From: Kiritimatiellales bacterium
GTDB taxonomy: Bacteria; Verrucomicrobiota; Kiritimatiellia; Kiritimatiellales; Pontiellaceae
Direction: 5' to 3'
Assembly: GCA_013042165.1 (NCBI GenBank)
Contig: JABDQT010000271.1
Span: 1-9,101 of the forward strand
DNA: 9,101 nt
In this document: in pieces, positions 1 to 5,392 of the stretch
Layout: the number at the start of each line of letters is the position of its first letter
How positions within the stretch are numbered: the stretch's first letter is position 1
Made by a program: the position numbers and the translations under genes
Notes under the pieces: generated by a model
The model's database searches: none
Told to the model about the DNA's origin: nothing
The model's input: the letters and a program-made list of their open reading frames with translations, nothing else

Positions 1-192
1 CAGCAGGCCGGCGGCGAAACCTTTCATGTGCTCTTTTCGGCAGATGGCCCGTTCAGCATTGAATACGGCAATAAGGAAACCGAAACCGTTGCCACCGGAA
101 CCTCAGTGCTTATTCCGGCCCAGCTAAGGGATTATACCATCAGGGCTCCCGCCGGGACGGTGGTATTGAAAATCACGAATCCAATGGCCTAA
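1..192 (+). CDS. manA: Mannose-6-phosphate isomerase-like protein, C-terminal fragment (5' end outside window)
   Basis: The reading frame is open from the first base and ends with TAA at 190-192, so only the last 63 residues are present. The peptide runs from QQAGGETFHVLF through SIEYG and GTSVLIPA to VVLKITNPMA. This alternating hydrophobic/glycine pattern is a C-terminal cupin strand set. The 'G-x-S-x-L-I-P-A' turn followed by a short Y-x-I strand is typical of the end of type I phosphomannose isomerases, zinc enzymes that interconvert mannose-6-phosphate and fructose-6-phosphate. The metal-binding residues would lie upstream and cannot be checked. Another cupin-fold sugar-phosphate isomerase or a cupin regulator remains possible. 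No plus-strand terminator is seen after the stop; the hairpin that follows is oriented for the minus-strand tRNA. Confidence 0.6.
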   Translation, partial: QQAGGETFHVLFSADGPFSIEYGNKETETVATGTSVLIPAQLRDYTIRAPAGTVVLKITNPMA

Positions 193-205
193 ACCGGAAT
201 GTTGC

Positions 206-237
206 AAAAAAAAACAGCACCTTTTGCGAGGTGCTGT
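206..237 (-). terminator. Rho-independent terminator of the tRNA-Ala gene
   Basis: A perfect 9-bp inverted repeat (214-222 with 229-237, loop 223-228) is flanked on its left by an A run (206-214). On the minus strand this reads as a hairpin followed by a U tract, 17 bases past the CCA end of the tRNA. On the plus strand no T run follows, so it serves the tRNA and not the manA-like gene. Confidence 0.85.
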
Positions 238-253
238 CAGGGATGTATTAAAA

Positions 254-329
254 TGGTGGAGGATAACGGGATCGAACCGATGACCTCGTGCATGCCATGC
301 ACGCGCTCTCCCAGCTGAGCTAATCCCCC
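254..329 (-). tRNA. tRNA-Ala with anticodon GGC, CCA end encoded
   Basis: The minus strand folds into a complete 76-nt cloverleaf. It has a 7-bp acceptor stem, a 4-bp D stem GCTC/GAGC, a 5-bp anticodon stem CGTGC/GCACG with loop ATGGCAT, variable loop AGGTC, T loop TTCGATC, discriminator A and an encoded CCA (254-256). The anticodon GGC is at 294-296 and reads GCC/GCU alanine codons. The acceptor stem carries G3:U70, the major alanine identity element. One irregularity is visible: the T stem ATCGG/CCGTT has a U50:U64 mismatch. The gene has its own promoter and terminator, so it is transcribed alone. Confidence 0.96.
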
Positions 330-344
330 GGAAAAAGGACGGGC

Positions 345-373
345 TTTATAGACCTTGGCCGCAGGGGTGTCAA
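345..373 (-). promoter_or_regulatory. Sigma70-type promoter of tRNA-Ala
   Basis: On the minus strand a perfect -35 box TTGACA (368-373) is followed after exactly 17 bases by a -10 box TATAAA (345-350). The tRNA 5' end is 15 bases further on, fitting a short leader. The upstream side (374-410) is rich in A/T tracts and could act as an UP element. Confidence 0.85.
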
Positions 374-410
374 TCCGCTTTATTTAGTTTATTTTCCGTT
401 TTGTTTGAGG

Positions 411-439
411 TTGACAGTTGCAGGCCGATTCCGTAGTTT
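411..439 (+). promoter_or_regulatory. Probable sigma70-type promoter of rplU-rpmA
   Basis: A perfect -35 box TTGACA (411-416) is separated by 17 bases from TAGTTT (434-439), which keeps the important first T, second A and last T of a -10 box. Transcription would start near 446 and give a leader of about 45 bases before rplU. It lies back to back with the tRNA-Ala promoter, and both share the A/T-rich stretch 374-410. Confidence 0.65.
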
Positions 440-465
440 CCGCCCCTTGATTTTTTGGAAAGGAC

Positions 466-478
466 GCCCCGACGGGGC
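466..478 (+). promoter_or_regulatory. Small GC hairpin in the rplU leader
   Basis: GCCCC (466-470) can pair with GGGGC (474-478) around a 3-base loop, ending 3 bases before the GAGG ribosome binding site (482-485). It could influence translation of rplU or act as a protein-binding leader structure. It is short and does not visibly match a known ribosomal leader family, so the role is uncertain. Confidence 0.3.
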
Positions 479-491
479 ATTGAGGTAATTT

Positions 492-806
492 ATGGAAGCA
501 TATGCGGTAATTGAAACCGGTGGAAAGCAGTATCGTGTGCAGCAGGGCGATGTTCTTGATGTTGAACTGCTTGCGATCGATGAGGGCGCCAGTGTCGAGT
601 TTGATGCGCTGGCCGTATCCAACGGCAGCGAGCTGTCGATCGGTACGCCGGTGGTGGACGGCGCCAAGGTCAAGGCCTCGGTCGTGGAAAACCTGCGCGG
701 AAAGAAGATCTACTCCTTCAAGAAAAAGCGCCGCAAGGGCTATCGTCGTAAGATTGGTCACCGTCAGGAGCTGACCAAGATTAAAGTGGAAACAATCAGC
801 GCATAG
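492..806 (+). CDS. rplU: 50S ribosomal protein L21
   Basis: The 104-residue protein has the usual L21 length. It opens with the family core (AVIETGGKQYRVQQGD, residues 5-20) and carries the basic 23S rRNA-binding tail KKKRRKGYRRKIGHRQ around residues 77-92. L21 binds 23S rRNA early in 50S assembly and contacts L20, whose gene is also in this window. The ATG at 492 is preceded by GAGG at 482-485 with 6-base spacing, and no other start fits the L21 N-terminus. rpmA begins 18 bases after the stop in the same direction, with obgE beyond it, the conserved order in many bacteria. The candidate promoter at 411-439 would drive rplU and rpmA together. Confidence 0.98.
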   Translation: MEAYAVIETGGKQYRVQQGDVLDVELLAIDEGASVEFDALAVSNGSELSIGTPVVDGAKVKASVVENLRGKKIYSFKKKRRKGYRRKIGHRQELTKIKVETISA

Positions 807-824
807 GTTTGCGGGAGGTTCGTT

Positions 825-1079
825 ATGGCTCATAAAAAAGGACAAGGTTCATCCAGCAACGGTCGCGACAGTAATGCACAACGTCGTGGTGTTAAGCGCT
901 TCGGTGGACAGAAAGTAACGGCCGGCAGTATTCTGGTTCGCCAGCTCGGCACCAAGTTTCATGCCGGTGTGAATGTCGGTTGCGGACGCGACTACACGCT
1001 CTTCGCTCTGAAGGACGGTGTGGTTGAATTCGACAAGCGTCAGCGCAAGATACACATTCGCGAAGAAGTTACGGCGTAG
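825..1079 (+). CDS. rpmA: 50S ribosomal protein L27
   Basis: The 84-residue protein begins [16 protein letters not shown] and contains KRFGGQ and the 'G-S-I-L-V-R-Q-x-G-T-x-F' signature (about residues 35-46), which are diagnostic of L27. L27 sits at the peptidyl-transferase centre, where its flexible N-terminus reaches the tRNA acceptor ends. There is no extra N-terminal peptide of the type cleaved by Prp protease in Firmicutes; the chain starts directly at the mature AHKK sequence. A strong ribosome binding site GGGAGG (813-818) lies 6 bases before the ATG. It is co-transcribed with rplU and followed by a terminator, so obgE probably has a separate promoter or depends on read-through. Confidence 0.98.
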   Translation: MAHKKGQGSSSNGRDSNAQRRGVKRFGGQKVTAGSILVRQLGTKFHAGVNVGCGRDYTLFALKDGVVEFDKRQRKIHIREEVTA

Positions 1080-1104
1080 CGCATCAGCGATGCCAGGCTT
1101 GCAA

Positions 1105-1136
1105 GGGCGCTCACGCTAAAGCGGGGCGCCTTTTTT
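1105..1136 (+). terminator. Rho-independent terminator after rpmA
   Basis: GGCGC (1106-1110) pairs with GCGCC (1126-1130). The interior continues with a T:G and a C:G pair, one bulged A, then CGC (1114-1116) with GCG (1121-1123) around a TAAA loop. Six T residues follow directly (1131-1136). It lies 25 bases past the rpmA stop and would separate rplU-rpmA from obgE. Confidence 0.88.
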
Positions 1137-1172
1137 CATGTGGAAACGGGGTTGGTTTTCGACAGATTGATC

Positions 1173-1202
1173 AGCCACGAAAGAGCGCAGAGAGCACAGG
1201 AA
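1173..1202. repeat. Short periodic intergenic repeat beginning AGCCAC
   Basis: Three units of 8-10 bases follow one another: CACGAAAGAG, CGCAGAGAG and CACAGGAA. The block starts with AGCCAC and resembles the arms of the long palindrome at 7050-7119, which also begin AGCCAC followed by 10-base CAC-rich units. It looks like a degenerate half-copy of a dispersed intergenic repeat. No coding or promoter role is evident. Confidence 0.4.
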
Positions 1203-1235
1203 TGTGTAGGTGCAGAATATGAATAGTTTTATTTG

Positions 1236-1263
1236 GCAATACGCAATACGCAATACGCATTAC
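1236..1263. repeat. Heptamer tandem repeat next to the obgE start
   Basis: Three exact copies of GCAATAC (1236-1242, 1243-1249, 1250-1256) are followed by one variant, GCATTAC (1257-1263), and a decayed GCATCAT (1264-1270) that runs into the obgE start codon. This is a short tandem array of the variable-copy-number kind. It occupies the place where a ribosome binding site would be expected. Confidence 0.9.
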
Positions 1264-1268
1264 GCATC

Positions 1269-2294
1269 ATGAAACACGTTGTATTCAAGGATCGCGTAAA
1301 GCTCTATGTCCGTGCCGGCAACGGCGGCAACGGATGCGTTTCCTTTCGTCGTGAAAAGTTCATCCCGCGGGGCGGACCGGATGGCGGTGACGGCGGACAC
1401 GGGGGCTCGGTGATCCTGCGGTGCGATGTCAACGAGGATTCGCTCCTGCCACTCTACTACCAGCCGCATCAGCGCGCCAAGCATGCGCAGCACGGCATGG
1501 GCTCGCAATGCCATGGCCGCAATTCCGACGACTGCATCGTCAAAGTGGCGCCCGGTACGGTCGTGACGGACGCCGAGACGGATGAGTTTCTCGGCGAGCT
1601 GCTCGAGCCCGGCGAAGAGCTGGTGGTGGCCAAGGGGGGCAAGGGCGGCATCGGCAACACCCGCTTCAAAAGCTCAACCAACCAGGCACCGCGCGAATTT
1701 ACCGAAGGAACGCAGGGCGAGGAAAAACCCCTGTGGCTTGAGCTCAAGCTCATGGCCGACGTCGGACTGGTGGGCTATCCCAATGCCGGGAAATCAACCC
1801 TGCTGAGCAAGTTGACCCATGCGCACCCGAAAATTGCGCCCTATCCCTTCACGACCATTAATCCCATCGTCGGGACCCTTGAATTTGTCAACTTCAGCCG
1901 GCTCAAGATTGCCGATATCCCGGGGCTGATCGACGGCGCCCACGAAGGTGTTGGGCTGGGGCATCAGTTCCTGCGCCACATCGAGCGCTCACGCTTCATT
2001 CTTTTTGTCCTCGATATGGCTGGAACCGATGAGCGGAATCCAACCGAGGATTTCCTTCATTTGAAAGAAGAGCTCCGGCTGCATATGGAGACACTGTCCT
2101 GCACGCCTTATCTCGTGGTGGCCAATAAAATGGACTCGCCCGGCGCCGCAGAAAACCTGAAGGAATTCAAGGAGCGTACCGAGGAGATCATTTACGAGAT
2201 CTCCGCCGAGCTCGGCGAAGGTCTCGAACCGGTGAAGGAACACCTCTATAAGCATTTCTTCGAAACCCGCCGGGTGCTCGAAGAGTCGGAGTAG
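1269..2294 (+). CDS. obgE: GTPase Obg (CgtA), 50S assembly factor
   Basis: The 341-residue protein has the two conserved parts of Obg GTPases. The glycine-rich Obg fold spans about residues 1-160 (AGNGGNGCVSFRREK, GGPDGGDGGHGG, KGGKGGIGN). The G domain follows, with G1 GYPNAGKS (169-176), switch PFTTINP, G3 DIPG (216-219), G4 NKMD (286-289) and G5 SAE (312-314). Obg binds GTP/ppGpp and assists late 50S maturation and stress control. It ends after the G domain, so the optional C-terminal OCT domain is absent. I chose ATG 1269 because MKHVVFKDRVKLYVRAGNGGNG matches the family N-terminus. An in-frame TTG at 1233 would only add a peptide encoded by the heptamer repeat. No ribosome binding site is visible before ATG 1269. 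The gene converges on the sulfatase gene with a 13-base gap. Confidence 0.97.
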   Translation: MKHVVFKDRVKLYVRAGNGGNGCVSFRREKFIPRGGPDGGDGGHGGSVILRCDVNEDSLLPLYYQPHQRAKHAQHGMGSQCHGRNSDDCIVKVAPGTVVTDAETDEFLGELLEPGEELVVAKGGKGGIGNTRFKSSTNQAPREFTEGTQGEEKPLWLELKLMADVGLVGYPNAGKSTLLSKLTHAHPKIAPYPFTTINPIVGTLEFVNFSRLKIADIPGLIDGAHEGVGLGHQFLRHIERSRFILFVLDMAGTDERNPTEDFLHLKEELRLHMETLSCTPYLVVANKMDSPGAAENLKEFKERTEEIIYEISAELGEGLEPVKEHLYKHFFETRRVLEESE

Positions 2295-2307
2295 GGGGCT
2301 CCTTCGC

Positions 2308-5139
2308 TCAGTTGCTGTTTAGTGAACGCCGGCGGCGGGTGGTCTGCGTGGCCGTCGGATCATAGTTGGGGTTTGAAGTAGGCAGTTGCGCATTGGTTTC
2401 TTTGAGGCGCTGATCCATTTGCTGTACCATGGCCGCATATCTTTCCGGCTCCTCCCGTGACCGATCCTTTGTTTCCCCGATGTCGGTGTCGAGATTGAAG
2501 AGCTTGCTGGTGCCGGCATCCCAGTCTTTGAGCAGTTTCCATTCATCTGAAATCAGAGCAGTCTGCGGGGTTTGAGGTCCCTGACCATAATGCGGATAGT
2601 GGAAGAGCAACTCCTGTTTGCGCTCGAACTGCTTAGCCTGACCGGTCAGCAGGGGGGTGAGGTCGACGCTGTTTTCGGATTCGGCCGATGCCCCGGACCA
2701 GGTGGCGAAGGTGGCAAAAAGATCGGTTCCGCAGACCGCCGTGGAGCAGTAGCCCGTCTTTATGCCGGGGCCTGCGATCATCAAAGGAACGCGGATGCCG
2801 CCTTCGAACAGAGTGCCTTTGCCGGCAAAGAGCGGGGTGTTATTGGGTTTGCGCCGGTTGCCTTGTGCGCCATTGTCGGACATAAAGACGACATAGGTGT
2901 TGTCTGTAATGCCGAGCCTTTCGAGCGCCTGAAAAACCTGATGCAGGCTGCTGTCGAGATCCCAGGTCATACCGGCATAATCCGCAGCTGTGTGGATGCC
3001 TCCGGGGGAGGCCTTTTCAAATTTCCCGATGCTTTCCGGCCGGCTTTGGACAGGCGCATGTACGGCATAGTGCGACAGTTGAAGATAAAACGGTTTTCCG
3101 GCATTCACACTCTCTTCCATAAACCGGATGCCACGTTCGGTCAGGCTGAAGATTTCTTTCGGGTCGGTCTCTGTTCCATTGCATTTGTTTTGGGTTGAGC
3201 CGTCATGGAAATCAAATCCATACATGCCGGCGTGGTCATTTCGTCCGAGGTGCCATTTTCCGAGCAGCGCGGTGGTATAGCCTTCGCCTTGAAGCAGGGT
3301 TCCAAGCGTTGGAAGGGTTTCCGGCAGCCGGGTTTCCGGTTTGAGGGTCAGCAATTTTTTCGAGTCGTCCGGCCGGCCTCCGCCGGGGGTGGTGATTCGC
3401 AGTTCGGCCGGTGTCTTTCCGGTCAGTACGGCGGCGCGGCTCGGGGTACAGAGTGAGGCGGGGGAATAGGCCTGCGAAAAGACCATGCCGCGGGCGGCCA
3501 GCTTTTCAAGGTTCGGCGTCTGGTAAAAATCGCTTCGGGTGGAGGTTTCGCCGGGGATCATTTCCAGTGATGTTCCTGTCCACCCCATGTCATCAGCATA
3601 GATGAAAACAATGTTCGGCTTGTCGGTCGGGGATGTTGAAACCGGCGGAAGGGTGGCATGCGTAGGGTCTTCCGCCGGGACTTCAAAAGGGCGGGGAGCC
3701 CCTTCCTGTTGCGGAGGTCTTTCGCCACGGTTTGGAGGCGGCGGAGCATCGGCGGCTTCCTCGCGGGTGATTGCTCCATCGTTGTCCTGATCGAGCATGA
3801 GGAATCTGCGTTCCGGACCCTTAAACTCATCTTTGGTGATCCGGCCGTCGTTATTGGCGTCGAACCTTGAGAATATGCGATCCGGAGAAGGACCGTTCCG
3901 GTTCTGCCGCCCGCTGGCTTGGTTTGGGCGCTCGCCGGGAGGGCTTTGCTCCGATTGGCTGTCGGGCTTCACTTCTGCATCAGCCGCTATTGCATCGCCA
4001 CCCCGGACCAACCGCACCATGTTATCGATACGGATGACATCGCCCTGCGGGCCGCGTCCATACGGGAACCGCGAGGCATCACCCACTTTGGGGTCCGAGC
4101 GCTGAGAGCCGGCACCATGTACATCCATTAGTTGCTTTTCGCCGGATTGCCGATCCGACATCCAGCCCAGGGAACGTCCGAAGGCAAAATAGACCGCCGT
4201 ATCGGATTTGCGGACTCCGACATGCGTGCTGCCCGTCCAATAGTGCGCAAAATCTTTTTCGCCACCCTCGTTGATGATTTCGGTGGCATCAAATATCGGG
4301 TCGATGGCTGCCGAGCCGGTGGTATCAGGCGAGCGGGTGTAGTCGATGATGCTCTGCAGCTCCTTGGCATTGGGCAGACGCCAGTCGGAATATCCGGCGA
4401 ACTCCATGCCCTCGGCATAGTCCAGAGCGGTTGGCCAGTCCATGCCCTCTCCGCTGTCGGCCTTCATCCAAGTCAAGCCGGAGGCTTCGTCGGTGATGGT
4501 GCCGTCGTCGTTATCCTTGAAGCTGTTTTTCCCGTATTCGGAATTTCCCCGCACATACAGGACATAGTAGCGCCCTTTACCTCGCCGGGTTTGGATGGGG
4601 TAGCCCTTGATGCGTCCGTCGGCAAAGTTGACACCGAACATGGTTTCGTTACCGCCCATGGTGGTGCTGACATATTTGGTGCTGGTGGCAAACTGCGAAT
4701 CGATGATGCGCTCGCCCTTCGCAGGATCGCCGTATTTAAACGTGAATATGGCATCATCGATGAAAGGTTTTAGCGTGGAGGTATCGGTGCTCATGGGATC
4801 CGGATCGGTGCCGTTGAGCTGGATCAGGGAGTAGAGTTCCTTGATGGTTGGTAATCGCCAGTCGCGGTAGCCGCCGGTCTTGCATTTCGCGGCATTCTTC
4901 TCCGCTTCAGCCAGCGTCATTTTTTCGCCCGGATCCTGTGTCCACATCAGGCCGGTGACGAGGTCGCTGACGGTGCCATCGCCATGGTCTTTGTAGGATG
5001 GGGCATTTGCCAGATAGTGCGCATCCTGCCCGGCCTCCGTACCGTAGGCTTGGATTTGCCCGGTATCGACAATCGGATAGGTTGTGGCGGAAACCAGTTC
5101 AGCCATGAGGGCGCCGAGGACAATTAACAGTATTTTCAT
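2308..5139 (-). CDS. Secreted multidomain sulfatase: DUF1566/Lcl-type module, two EF-hands, FGly sulfatase
   Basis: The 943-residue protein starts with a signal peptide (MKILLIVLGALMAELVSA, likely cut after residue 18). Residues 19-381 form a DUF1566/Lcl-type module with two copies of its motif: DGT-VTGLMW...YRDWRLPTIKELYSLI (about 54-106) and DGT-ASGLTW...YSDWRLPNAKELQSII (about 212-265), ending NMVRLVRGG. After a polar linker come two EF-hand loops (427-438 and 450-461) with Asp/Asn/Glu ligands in place. A Pro-rich linker leads to a sulfatase from about 507. It shows metal ligands D516-D517, the formylglycine motif CTPSR (564-568, Cys564 converted), GKWHLG (627-632), H694, D755-N756 and K774. 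It should remove sulfate esters from exported substrates, probably polysaccharides; substrate unknown. A maturase is required and is not in this window. AAGGAG (5146-5151) lies 6 bases before ATG. Confidence 0.95.
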   Translation of the reverse strand: MKILLIVLGALMAELVSATTYPIVDTGQIQAYGTEAGQDAHYLANAPSYKDHGDGTVSDLVTGLMWTQDPGEKMTLAEAEKNAAKCKTGGYRDWRLPTIKELYSLIQLNGTDPDPMSTDTSTLKPFIDDAIFTFKYGDPAKGERIIDSQFATSTKYVSTTMGGNETMFGVNFADGRIKGYPIQTRRGKGRYYVLYVRGNSEYGKNSFKDNDDGTITDEASGLTWMKADSGEGMDWPTALDYAEGMEFAGYSDWRLPNAKELQSIIDYTRSPDTTGSAAIDPIFDATEIINEGGEKDFAHYWTGSTHVGVRKSDTAVYFAFGRSLGWMSDRQSGEKQLMDVHGAGSQRSDPKVGDASRFPYGRGPQGDVIRIDNMVRLVRGGDAIAADAEVKPDSQSEQSPPGERPNQASGRQNRNGPSPDRIFSRFDANNDGRITKDEFKGPERRFLMLDQDNDGAITREEAADAPPPPNRGERPPQQEGAPRPFEVPAEDPTHATLPPVSTSPTDKPNIVFIYADDMGWTGTSLEMIPGETSTRSDFYQTPNLEKLAARGMVFSQAYSPASLCTPSRAAVLTGKTPAELRITTPGGGRPDDSKKLLTLKPETRLPETLPTLGTLLQGEGYTTALLGKWHLGRNDHAGMYGFDFHDGSTQNKCNGTETDPKEIFSLTERGIRFMEESVNAGKPFYLQLSHYAVHAPVQSRPESIGKFEKASPGGIHTAADYAGMTWDLDSSLHQVFQALERLGITDNTYVVFMSDNGAQGNRRKPNNTPLFAGKGTLFEGGIRVPLMIAGPGIKTGYCSTAVCGTDLFATFATWSGASAESENSVDLTPLLTGQAKQFERKQELLFHYPHYGQGPQTPQTALISDEWKLLKDWDAGTSKLFNLDTDIGETKDRSREEPERYAAMVQQMDQRLKETNAQLPTSNPNYDPTATQTTRRRRSLNSN

Positions 5140-5275
5140 GATCTACTCCTTGAAGGATTTCCAGCCGTACGGATCAATTTTTCATTCATATCAAAACAAC
5201 GCACGATTGATCGATAGATTGCACGCATAGTCGGTTAATAAATTCACGTGACCTCGAAATAGCCTGCTCCATTAA

Positions 5276-5324
5276 ATGATGAATCAAGACTAAGTATTTC
5301 ATCGCCAAGAGACTTGATCGTCAT
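5276..5324. repeat. Imperfect inverted repeat overlapping a candidate promoter
   Basis: The left arm ATGATGAATCAAG (5276-5288) is nearly complementary to the right arm CTTGATCGTCAT (5313-5324), with one mismatch and one unpaired base and a 24-base centre. The right arm falls between the candidate -35 and -10 boxes of the plus-strand gene that follows, so it could be an operator. This role is inferred only from position. Confidence 0.4.
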
Positions 5325-5330
5325 TATAAA
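5302..5330 (+). promoter_or_regulatory. Candidate promoter of the FMN-binding glutamate-synthase-like gene
   Basis: TCGCCA (5302-5307, four of six -35 positions) is followed after 17 bases by TATAAA (5325-5330), five of six -10 positions. This predicts a start near 5337 and a leader of about 55 bases. No equally good promoter was found for the divergent sulfatase gene in the same 253-base gap. Confidence 0.5.
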
Positions 5331-5392
5331 AGCAGTATGTGTCTGGCAACTGCTTGCTGGGGGCAGGTGTTAACTAACCGAGGGAGGATGCG

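Noticed and set aside
384..845. Minus-strand open frame of 153 codons opposite rplU
   Set aside because: It is the mirror of a certain ribosomal protein gene, its translation resembles no known family, and no ribosome binding site supports it.
1233..1268. TTG start that would extend obgE by 12 residues
   Set aside because: The extra residues are encoded by the heptamer repeat, and the Obg family N-terminus fits ATG 1269.
2281..2325. Possible bidirectional terminator between obgE and the sulfatase gene
   Set aside because: Only a short GGAG/CTCC pairing with large internal loops can be drawn, and there is no T run on either strand.
2572..3198. Plus-strand open frame of 208 codons inside the sulfatase region
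   Set aside because: It is antisense to conserved sulfatase sequence and exists because of GC-rich codon bias; the same holds for the 213-codon frame at 4132-4773.
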